Source: Clostridia bacterium | Lineage (GTDB): Bacteria; Bacillota; Clostridia; DUPQ01 | Length of the DNA: 7,339 nucleotides | Assembly (NCBI GenBank): GCA_030592355.1 | Contig: JAUVJE010000125.1 | Span: forward strand, 1-7,339 | Reading direction: 5' to 3' | Shown here: one piece after another, positions 1 through 4,692 of the stretch | Layout of the letters: the number at the start of each line of letters is the position of its first letter | Position numbering within the stretch: the first letter of the stretch is position 1 | Program-made: the position numbers and the translations under genes | Notes under the pieces: generated by a model | Databases searched by the model: none | What the model was told of the DNA's origin: nothing | Seen by the model: the letters and a program-made list of their open reading frames with translations, nothing else

Positions 1-146
1 ATTACTGTTGAGCATATTACTAGTTTTTAAAATTTAATAATAAAAAATTCTATGGGCATTATTGTAAAATCCGGGGTTTGACAGGGTGATTAGAAAGAGG
101 ATAGATGAATTGAACAGTAATATTCAGCATTAAAAGACTGAAGCAA

Positions 147-202
147 ACTCCGACCATAAAAAGGGGATGTTCGCATGAACATCCCCTTTTTATGGTCGGA
201 GT
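147..202. repeat. 26-bp perfect palindrome spanning terminator and tRNA 3' end
   Basis: The arms at 147-172 and 177-202 are perfect reverse complements around a 4-nt centre (gcat). The inner 10 bp plus the adjoining A/T tract form an intrinsic terminator. The outer part of the right arm (193-202) is the last 10 nt of tRNA-Pro on the minus strand, including the encoded CCA. The left arm therefore carries a mirror copy of the tRNA 3' end (ACTCCGACCA, 147-156) with no tRNA body attached. The symmetry goes well beyond what a terminator needs. Its origin by hairpin-templated (snap-back) synthesis is my inference. Confidence 0.9.
158..191. terminator. Bidirectional intrinsic terminator
   Basis: A 10-bp GC-containing stem (163-172 with 177-186) and a 4-nt loop are flanked by five T on the plus strand (187-191) and five A (158-162), which read as five U on the minus strand. 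It can therefore stop transcription both ways: minus-strand transcripts of tRNA-Pro, and of TetR read-through, and any plus-strand transcript arriving from left of the window. It starts immediately beyond the tRNA CCA end. Confidence 0.85.
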
Positions 203-269
203 GACTGGATTCGAACCAGCGGCCTCTTAGTCCCGAACCAAGCGCTCTACCTAGCTGAGCCACACCCCG
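193..269 (-). tRNA. tRNA-Pro, anticodon CGG
   Basis: This is a complete 77-nt cloverleaf on the minus strand. The acceptor stem pairs CGGGGTG with CACTCCG (one G-U), followed by discriminator A and a genome-encoded CCA. The D stem is GCTC/GAGC. The anticodon stem CTTGG/CTAAG closes the loop TTCGGGA, which places CGG at positions 34-36 and so reads proline codon CCG. The T arm is GCTGG-TTCGAAT-CCAGT. A good promoter lies just upstream at 284-313 and a terminator hairpin directly downstream. The acceptor 3' strand is unusually repeated in inverted form beyond the terminator. Confidence 0.96.
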
Positions 270-283
270 TTGCCGTGCATAAA

Positions 284-313
284 ATTATATAACAAAATCA
301 TGATATTTAGCAA
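284..313 (-). promoter_or_regulatory. Promoter of tRNA-Pro
   Basis: On the minus strand, a TTGCTA -35 (313-308) and a perfect TATAAT -10 (289-284) are separated by 18 bp. The expected start is near 277, about 8 nt before the mature tRNA 5' end at 269, giving a very short leader as is usual for tRNA units. It lies in the 62-bp gap between the TetR stop and the tRNA, where I see no terminator, so the TetR operon could also read into the tRNA. Confidence 0.7.
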
Positions 314-331
314 TATATAAAATACAATGTT

Positions 332-916
332 TCATTTATTCAGCAACAGTCCATCCACCAATGCAGATACATAGGATTTCCGGTATTTTTCATTACTTAA
401 GTCCACCCCGTTGAAAGACGAGAAAAAGCCGGGCATAAAACTTGCGGATACCAGTGTGGAATAGGCAATCTGGGTAAGGGCAGCCTTTAATTGATTGTTG
501 GTAAGATGAGGGAAATCACCCTTTACATCGTTATAGAGGGTATCGAGAAACTCGTTGAGTTTCCTTACTGCAGGCGTATCATAATTCTCATTCATGAAAG
601 TTTCATAATAATGAGCCCTGGCGATTCCCTTGTATCTTAAACCGCCTTCCATAAGATAGAGACAAATTTGCTTAATCTTTTCTACTGCAGGCAAATCGGA
701 AAGGCTGGAGAATTCGCTCCAGTCAAAAGCATTGGCGAGTGTTACCTCAAGAGCGATATTGATAAGTGACTCTTTGCCTTTGAAGTAGTAGCTGATTGCA
801 GAGCTGTTGACTCCGGCTTTGTCTGCAATTTTCCGTATGGTAGTTTTTTCAATACCGAATTCATTGATGCATGCTATTGTAGCTTCTATGATTTTATCCC
901 TAATAACATTAGTCAT
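332..916 (-). CDS. TetR-family transcriptional regulator
   Basis: This 194-aa cytoplasmic DNA-binding regulator has the usual TetR length. The N-terminal helix-turn-helix covers about residues 24-51, with the characteristic pattern TTIRKIADKAGV, the recognition helix NSSAISYYF (37-45) and then KGKESL. The rest is a helical domain of no recognisable ligand class. I chose the ATG at 916 because an AAGGAGG ribosome site lies about 9 nt upstream. An in-frame ATG at 1003 would add 29 residues buried inside SDR1. The first 8 bases overlap the end of SDR1 (ATGACTAA), so translation is probably coupled. By position it most likely represses its own operon and the divergent SDR2 through the palindrome at 1854-1888. 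The ligand is unknown. Confidence 0.92.
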   Translation of the reverse strand: MTNVIRDKIIEATIACINEFGIEKTTIRKIADKAGVNSSAISYYFKGKESLINIALEVTLANAFDWSEFSSLSDLPAVEKIKQICLYLMEGGLRYKGIARAHYYETFMNENYDTPAVRKLNEFLDTLYNDVKGDFPHLTNNQLKAALTQIAYSTLVSASFMPGFFSSFNGVDLSNEKYRKSYVSALVDGLLLNK

Positions 917-1799
917 TGACTGGCACCTCCTTAAGTCCGAAATCAGCGGATGATATGCCGCAGAATTTTTCAGATACCGCCCATAAACGGCTTCCGTGCT
1001 CAATGTTATATGAATACCTGCTGGTGGGGAGGGGCCTAAGAAATTTAAAATTAGACTCTTCAGTTTCAGGGAGAAATTCTGTTTGAGCCAGATAAATTAT
1101 AGTTTCTGCACCTGCCAGGGGAGTCTGGCCTTTTTGCATTCTGTTTTTCCAAAAGACATTAACAATACCCGAAGTATTTTTCATGCCTATTTCAGTTTTA
1201 ACCAGTCCGGGATCAACTGAAAAGGCCCTTGCCTTTTTACTGCGTCTGTTAAATTCCCGTGTAAATAATACATTTGCAAGTTTAGACTGTTTATATGCCT
1301 GCAGGACGCCGTATCTCTTTTTAAACATCAAATCCTTCCAGTTCATACGCATATTGCGGTGTGAGCGGGAACTGACCGTAATAATTCGGCTGTCTGTTGA
1401 TTTTTCAAGCAAAGGGAGCAGAAGATGAGAAAGGAGAAAAGGAGCAAGGTGGTTGACGGCAAATTGCATTTCGATACCTTCGTTGGTCTGGGTGAACCAA
1501 CTTGTTACGGTAGCTGCATTGTTTATTAGCACGTCAATCGCTTCATAATTGTTTTCAATGGTGAGTTTTTTAATATCATCGGCAATTTTTCTAATATTCT
1601 CCATTGATGACAAATCATATACAAGATATCTGATATTGGCATCCGGATTCTCCTCTTTTATTTTTTCGGCAGCTTGCTGACACCTTATCTGGTCTCTTCC
1701 GATGCCAATGACATTATGACCTACGCTGGCAAGGACTTTTGCGGCAGCGAACCCCATTCCGGATGTTGCGCCTGTTATAACAATTGTTTTTATATTCAA
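909..1799 (-). CDS. Short-chain dehydrogenase/reductase (retinol-dehydrogenase-like), SDR1
   Basis: This is a 296-aa NAD(P)-dependent oxidoreductase with a Rossmann fold. Visible motifs, numbered from the TTG start, are the cofactor loop TGATSGMG (9-16), Arg35 after the second beta strand (typical of NADP preference), NNAA (93-96, a variant of NNAG), Asn116 in the NHLAPF motif, Ser143/Ser144, and the catalytic YKQSK with Tyr169 and Lys173. The NHLAPF, VSSRSH and SKLANVLFTRE stretches resemble the WWOX/retinol dehydrogenase branch. The substrate cannot be read from the sequence. The start is set at TTG 1799 because the only good ribosome site (1810-1815) lies within the extra codons of the longer ORF from ATG 1817. 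It is the first gene of the SDR1-TetR operon and its stop overlaps the TetR start. Confidence 0.9.
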   Translation of the reverse strand: MNIKTIVITGATSGMGFAAAKVLASVGHNVIGIGRDQIRCQQAAEKIKEENPDANIRYLVYDLSSMENIRKIADDIKKLTIENNYEAIDVLINNAATVTSWFTQTNEGIEMQFAVNHLAPFLLSHLLLPLLEKSTDSRIITVSSRSHRNMRMNWKDLMFKKRYGVLQAYKQSKLANVLFTREFNRRSKKARAFSVDPGLVKTEIGMKNTSGIVNVFWKNRMQKGQTPLAGAETIIYLAQTEFLPETEESNFKFLRPLPTSRYSYNIEHGSRLWAVSEKFCGISSADFGLKEVPVND

Positions 1800-1809
1800 G
1801 TTAAAAAAG

Positions 1810-1815
1810 ACCTCC
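1810..1815 (-). promoter_or_regulatory. Ribosome binding site deciding the TTG start of SDR1
   Basis: GGAGGT on the minus strand overlaps the last base of the upstream ATG (1817-1815) and lies 10 nt before TTG 1799. Upstream of that ATG there is only A/T-rich sequence with no Shine-Dalgarno match. Starting at TTG also gives the usual short SDR N-terminus, about eight residues before the TGxxxGxG loop. Confidence 0.75.
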
Positions 1816-1831
1816 ATTTTATTTTAATTAC

Positions 1832-1860
1832 AATATACCATGGCTAAAATATAAAGTCAA
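1832..1860 (-). promoter_or_regulatory. Promoter of the SDR1-TetR operon
   Basis: On the minus strand, TTGACT (1860-1855) and TATATT (1837-1832) are separated by exactly 17 bp. The -35 box lies in the left arm of the 35-bp palindrome, so a bound repressor would block RNA polymerase. The expected start near 1825 gives a leader of about 26 nt that contains the ribosome site at 1810-1815. Confidence 0.78.
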
Positions 1861-1888
1861 TCAATTGATTAAATCAAATGATTGACTT
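1854..1888. promoter_or_regulatory. Candidate TetR operator: 35-bp palindrome between divergent promoters
   Basis: The 17-bp arms at 1854-1870 and 1872-1888 match at 16 of 17 positions around a single central A (1871). The only mismatch is 1864 with 1878. The outer arms are AAGTCAATCA and TGATTGACTT, each holding a TTGACT -35 box facing outward. The element can also be read as two 12-bp palindromes, AATCAATTGATT (1859-1870, perfect) and AATCAAATGATT (1872-1883, one mismatch), offset by 13 bp. That layout would suit two overlapping regulator dimers. Binding by the adjacent TetR protein is inferred from position and symmetry. Confidence 0.8.
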
Positions 1889-1910
1889 AGATGCAGCATA
1901 GTGTTATCAT
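1882..1910 (+). promoter_or_regulatory. Promoter of SDR2
   Basis: TTGACT (1882-1887) and TATCAT (1905-1910) are separated by 17 bp. The -35 box is in the right arm of the palindrome, mirroring the SDR1 promoter. The predicted start near 1917 leaves a leader of about 15 nt carrying AGGAGG at 1920-1925. Confidence 0.78.
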
Positions 1911-1931
1911 GAATTAAACAGGAGGAACGAT

Positions 1932-2735
1932 ATGCTAAAATCATATGTCATGATTACAGGGGCGGGCGGGGGCTTGGGAAAAGCTTTTGTTATGGAATGC
2001 GCGGAGAGGGGATGGAACCTTTTTCTTACAGATATAGATAAAAAGAAACTGAATGGAGTGGCTAAGACATGCATGGATGTTTACGGAGTGGATGTTATCA
2101 GCCATGAATGCAACCTGTCTGATGAAAAAGCAAGAAATGATTTCTACGATTATATAAAAAGCAATAGCATGGTTTTCACAGGTCTTGTAAACGTGGCGGG
2201 TATTGATTGTGAAGGTGCTTTTGAGGAACGGAAAATAGAAAAAATCCGTATAATGATTTCGGTTAACATAATGGCTACGGTTGAACTTACCCATGCGGTG
2301 CTGCTAAAAAGAGACAAAGGCAGAGAATTTATTATTGTTAATGTGTGCAGCCTTGCAGGTTACTATCCGATGCCTCTGAAAGCCATATATGCTGCGTCAA
2401 AAAGATTTCTTCTGGATTTTTCGTTGGCACTTCGAGAGGAGATCAAGGGTTCGGGAGGAAAGGTTACGGCACTGTGCCCCGCGGGGCTTCGTACAAAGAA
2501 GAGTGTAATAAAATCAATTGAATCCCAGGGATTTTGGGGAAGAATATCTACAAAAAATATTGGATATGTGGTCCACAAGACAATAAATGATACGTTAAAG
2601 GGTAAAGCGGTTGTTATACCGGGTGTCTTTAACAGATTTATTAAAGGCCTTGGGCAAATAATACCCCGAACCCTTGTTTCTAAGTTGGTTAAAATGCGTT
2701 GGAAAAGAACCCGCTCCATTGTAAAAGAGACATAA
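1932..2735 (+). CDS. Short-chain dehydrogenase/reductase (DltE/YqjQ-like), SDR2
   Basis: This 267-aa classical SDR oxidoreductase has the cofactor loop TGAGGGLG (9-16), Asp34 at the end of the second beta strand (typical of NAD preference), NVAG (87-90, a variant of NNAG), Asn112, Ser140 in the NVCSLAG stretch, and the catalytic YAASK with Tyr153 and Lys157. A CPAGLRT stretch follows, in place of the usual PG motif. The C-terminus (about 235-267) is rich in Lys/Arg and contains FIKGLGQIIPRTLVSKLV, as in DltE-type SDRs, and might touch the membrane surface. The substrate is unknown. AGGAGG lies 6 nt before the ATG. It is transcribed away from SDR1 from a shared regulatory region, so the two are probably induced together, and a weak terminator follows. 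Confidence 0.9.
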   Translation: MLKSYVMITGAGGGLGKAFVMECAERGWNLFLTDIDKKKLNGVAKTCMDVYGVDVISHECNLSDEKARNDFYDYIKSNSMVFTGLVNVAGIDCEGAFEERKIEKIRIMISVNIMATVELTHAVLLKRDKGREFIIVNVCSLAGYYPMPLKAIYAASKRFLLDFSLALREEIKGSGGKVTALCPAGLRTKKSVIKSIESQGFWGRISTKNIGYVVHKTINDTLKGKAVVIPGVFNRFIKGLGQIIPRTLVSKLVKMRWKRTRSIVKET

Positions 2736-2764
2736 TTTTATTTTTAAAATGTTTAAAAGAAATA

Positions 2765-2788
2765 AAAAGTTCCTATAAGGGAGCTTTT
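2765..2788 (+). terminator. Probable terminator after SDR2
   Basis: A 9-bp stem AAAAGTTCC (2765-2773) pairs with GGAGCTTTT (2780-2788), with one G-U pair and a 6-nt loop. The final four T of the stem act as a short U tract. It lies 30 bp after the SDR2 stop and before the ald promoter. It is modest in strength. Confidence 0.5.
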
Positions 2789-2800
2789 GCATTATGGTAA

Positions 2801-2829
2801 TTTACCTTAGGCTCTGACGGGTATATAAT
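2801..2829 (+). promoter_or_regulatory. Promoter of ald
   Basis: TTTACC (2801-2806, 4 of 6 to the -35 consensus) and a perfect TATAAT (2824-2829) are spaced 17 bp apart. The start is expected near 2836, ahead of the ribosome site GGGAGGT (2858-2864). I see no operator or riboswitch in the roughly 35-nt leader. Confidence 0.65.
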
Positions 2830-2870
2830 GGATTGGGATATGTAATACTCTAATAACGGGAGGTAAATCC

Positions 2871-4016
2871 ATGATAGTAGGAATACCTGCGGAAATTAAA
2901 ACAAATGAGAACAGGGTAGCTATGACACCGGCAGGGGTTTCATCGTTGACTCATAGGAATCATAAGGTAATCGTTCAGCATGAGGCAGGAACAGGAAGCG
3001 GATTTAATGATGAAGAATATATTGAAGCCGGTGCTAAAATTGCTGAAACTGCCGGAGAGGTTTTTGACAAGGCTGACATGATTGTCAAGGTAAAGGAACC
3101 CCAGCAGTCTGAATATGAAATGCTGAAGAGCAACCAGATATTGTTTACATATCTGCACCTAGCTTCATCAGCAGGACTCACAGGAGCTTTGCTTGATAGA
3201 AAGGTTATAGGAATCGCTTATGAAACAGTCCAGCTTGATGATGGGTCGCTTCCGCTTTTAAAACCAATGAGCCGTATAGCCGGAAGACTTTCTGTGCAGG
3301 TAGGCGCGGAGCTTCTTTTGAAATATAACGGCGGACGCGGAATACTTCTCGGTGGTAGTCCGGGGGTAGAACCTGCGAAGGTTGTAATAATCGGAGGTGG
3401 TACTGTCGGTTCGGCAGCGGCGAGGATTGCCGTGGGTCTTGGAGCCAAGGTAACCGTCATGGATATCAGTCCCGAAAAACTTGATTGGATCGACAGTTAT
3501 TATTCAGGTAGGGTAAATACGCTTTTCTCCAATAAATATGAATTGATGCATCAGGTGCATGGAGCAGACCTTCTCATAGGGGCGGTTCTTGTTCCGGGGG
3601 CGAAGGCTCCGAAGCTGGTGAGCGAGGATATGGTTAAGACAATGAAGACCGGGGCTGTTATTGTGGATGTTGCCATTGACCAGGGCGGCTCAATCGAAAC
3701 GATTGATAGGGTGACAACCCACGAGAATCCCAGTTATATAAAACACGGAGTCGTGCATTATTCCGTCGCTAATATGCCGGGGGCGGTTCCAAGGACATCA
3801 ACGAAGGCTCTGGAAGGCTCTACGCTGCCGTATATACTTCAATTGGCGGATATGGGCATGGAAGCGTTAGAAAGAAATAAACCGCTTATGAAGGGGTTAA
3901 ACACCTATGGCGGCAGGCTGACCAATCGTGCCGTAGCTGAGAGCCTGGGGATGGAGTTTACCCCATATAATGTATTAAAAAACCAGATGATGATGAAAAA
4001 CCAACCTGTCAGATGA
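2871..4016 (+). CDS. ald: Alanine dehydrogenase
   Basis: This 381-aa cytoplasmic enzyme catalyses reversible NAD-dependent deamination of L-alanine to pyruvate and ammonia. All four residues known to bind substrate or act in catalysis in this family sit at their standard positions: Arg15 (in NENRVAMTP), Lys75 (VKVKEP), His96 (TYLHLA) and Asp270 (VDVAIDQGG). The NAD fold has GGGTVG at 175-180 and Asp198 at the end of the second beta strand (VTVMDIS). The length is about 5-10 residues above the usual 371-378, the extra being a polar C-terminal tail (KNQMMMKNQPVR). GGGAGGT lies 6 nt before the ATG. No terminator follows: the stop codon abuts the -35 box of the valS leader promoter, so ald transcripts would run into the T-box. 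Confidence 0.97.
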   Translation: MIVGIPAEIKTNENRVAMTPAGVSSLTHRNHKVIVQHEAGTGSGFNDEEYIEAGAKIAETAGEVFDKADMIVKVKEPQQSEYEMLKSNQILFTYLHLASSAGLTGALLDRKVIGIAYETVQLDDGSLPLLKPMSRIAGRLSVQVGAELLLKYNGGRGILLGGSPGVEPAKVVIIGGGTVGSAAARIAVGLGAKVTVMDISPEKLDWIDSYYSGRVNTLFSNKYELMHQVHGADLLIGAVLVPGAKAPKLVSEDMVKTMKTGAVIVDVAIDQGGSIETIDRVTTHENPSYIKHGVVHYSVANMPGAVPRTSTKALEGSTLPYILQLADMGMEALERNKPLMKGLNTYGGRLTNRAVAESLGMEFTPYNVLKNQMMMKNQPVR

Positions 4017-4044
4017 TTGACAAAGAGGATTTAATACGTATAAT
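4017..4044 (+). promoter_or_regulatory. Consensus promoter of the valS T-box operon
   Basis: TTGACA (4017-4022) and TATAAT (4039-4044), both perfect consensus, are separated by 16 bp. The -35 box begins at the base after the ald stop codon. The predicted start is about 4051, exactly where the T-box Stem I begins. Confidence 0.85.
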
Positions 4045-4050
4045 TATATT

Positions 4051-4280
4051 AACAACGATGACTGGGAGGAGTACCCGGCAGGAACCTAAAAGAGAGGAAG
4101 CGGCGGTGGGATGCTTCCAGGTGCAATGCAGGGGAAGGTCGCCCATGAGTTCCGGGGATGAAATTCAAGTAGTTTTCGGCGCAGGCCGCGTTAAAGCTTT
4201 GAGTGTTTCCGCACAAATGCGGAGATTAAATTTGGTGGTACCGCGAAAGCTTTTTCGTCCAATGGATGAAAAAGCTTTTT
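4051..4280 (+). promoter_or_regulatory. T-box leader (valine specifier) controlling the valS operon
   Basis: This is a tRNA-sensing riboswitch. Stem I has the GATGA motif (4057-4061), lower helix TGGG/CCCA (4063-4066 with 4142-4145), AGTA (4070-4073), upper helix CCCGGC with GCAGGG (4074-4079 with 4128-4133), AGAGAG (4091-4096), distal stem GGAAGC/GCTTCC (4096-4101 with 4113-4118) and GGTG (4120-4123). The specifier loop presents GTC at 4138-4140, a valine codon read by tRNA-Val(GAC). Stem III is TCCGCA/TGCGGA (4208-4223). The T-box core TTGGTGGTACCGCG (4232-4245) has TGGT in its bulge, matching a tRNA ending ACCA. It is followed by a terminator that competes with the antiterminator. By the known mechanism, uncharged tRNA-Val lets transcription continue. 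The specifier choice comes from hand folding plus the downstream gene. Confidence 0.93.
4246..4280 (+). terminator. Regulated intrinsic terminator of the T-box
   Basis: The stem pairs 4246-4260 with 4264-4278 (15 bp, one G-U) around a 3-nt loop, and ends in a T run (4276-4280). Its left arm shares AAA (4246-4248) with the antiterminator helix just after ACCGCG, so the two structures exclude each other. Charged tRNA-Val is expected to favour this terminator. Confidence 0.88.
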
Positions 4281-4285
4281 AAATG

Positions 4286-4314
4286 GCGTACCGCAACGAA
4301 GTGAGGAACGCCAT
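4286..4314 (+). repeat. Hairpin repeat, copy 1
   Basis: This first copy is a 28-nt unit (4287-4314) that recurs at 4388-4415 with 26 of 28 identities. It forms a hairpin: ATGGCGT (4283-4289) pairs perfectly with ACGCCAT (4308-4314) around an 18-nt loop containing GCAACGAAGTGAGG. It begins 3 nt after the T-box terminator. No T run follows, so it is not a terminator. The function is unknown. Confidence 0.85.
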
Positions 4315-4315
4315 C

Positions 4316-4375
4316 GTGCCCTGAACGATAATTTTACGCATCGGTTTAACAACGAGTAAACATTATCGTTGGCAC
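4316..4375 (+). repeat. Long hairpin between the two repeat copies
   Basis: Three stacked helices form one stem: GTGCC/GGCAC (4316-4320 with 4371-4375), AACGATAAT/ATTATCGTT (4324-4332 with 4362-4370) and TTTAC/GTAAA (4333-4337 with 4356-4360). That gives 19 base pairs in all, with a 3-nt bulge (ctg), a 1-nt bulge (4361) and an 18-nt loop. It lies in the mRNA leader between the T-box terminator and the first coding gene. No T run follows. I recognise no known RNA class. Confidence 0.8.
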
Positions 4376-4386
4376 ACCAATAAAAA

Positions 4387-4415
4387 ACGTGCCGCAACGA
4401 AGTGAGGAACGTCAT
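4387..4415 (+). repeat. Hairpin repeat, copy 2
   Basis: This second copy lies 101 nt downstream of the first. The stem ACGT (4387-4390) with ACGT (4409-4412) encloses an 18-nt loop identical to copy 1 except for its first base. The stem is extended by CCAAT (4377-4381) with ATTGG (4414-4418). One stem pair differs from copy 1 on both sides (G-C at 4286/4311 becomes A-T at 4387/4412), so pairing is kept. It ends 13 nt before the ribosome site of the small membrane protein. Confidence 0.85.
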
Positions 4416-4443
4416 TGGATAACTTGCTAAGAGGAGGAGTGAA

Positions 4444-4683
4444 ATGGATATTTTTATAAAAGTACTGGGAGTATTGCTGACGATTGCAGGTGCGGTTATT
4501 GTTTTTGCCGCTAAATATATTGTAAAGACCTATAATGTAGCGGATAAACAGAAAATAAACCTTCAAACTGATGAGGAGACAATTGCCCGGCTTAAAATGC
4601 AAAAGGCAATAGCAAAGGTTAAAGTTATAGGCGGTATAATATTTCTGCCGGGTATACTGATCATACTTTATGTATTCAAATAG
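4444..4683 (+). CDS. Small two-pass membrane protein of unknown function
   Basis: This 79-aa protein belongs to no family I recognise. It has a hydrophobic segment at about 5-27 (IKVLGVLLTIAGAVIVFAA), a charged and probably helical linker at 28-58 rich in Lys and Gln with a DEE cluster, and a second hydrophobic segment at about 59-78 (VIGGIIFLPGILIILYVF). By the positive-inside rule the linker faces the cytoplasm. AGGAGG (4432-4437) lies 6 nt before the ATG, so it is well translated. Its TAG stop overlaps the valS ribosome site and only 9 nt separate the genes, indicating one operon under the valine T-box. A role linked to valine or translation would be a guess. Confidence 0.85.
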   Translation: MDIFIKVLGVLLTIAGAVIVFAAKYIVKTYNVADKQKINLQTDEETIARLKMQKAIAKVKVIGGIIFLPGILIILYVFK

Positions 4684-4692
4684 GAGAAGGAA

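Noticed and set aside
78..106. TTGACA followed 17 bp later by ATAGAT as a plus-strand promoter
   Set aside because: The -35 is perfect, but the -10 matches the consensus at only two of six positions. No gene follows before the terminator palindrome.
1..121. 9-bp inverted repeat ATTACTGTT (1-9) and AACAGTAAT (113-121)
   Set aside because: It is short, A/T-rich and far apart, with no related feature between the arms. It is compatible with chance.
917..1003. 29-residue N-terminal extension of the TetR protein from ATG 1003
   Set aside because: It overlaps SDR1 coding sequence, has no ribosome site, and would put a non-conserved stretch before the helix-turn-helix. ATG 916 has AAGGAGG at the right distance.
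1183..1428. 81-aa plus-strand ORF inside SDR1
   Set aside because: It is a shadow of the minus-strand SDR1 gene with no recognisable domain.
4013..4021. ATGATTGAC, identical to 1878-1886 in the right arm of the candidate TetR operator, next to the valS promoter
   Set aside because: Only one half-site is present with no inverted partner. The match is explained by the ald stop codon joined to a TTGACA -35 box.
4013..4282. 89-aa plus-strand ORF starting in the ald stop codon (ATGA overlap)
   Set aside because: It has no ribosome site, lies exactly over the valS promoter and T-box leader, and its composition reflects RNA structure. It is not a gene.
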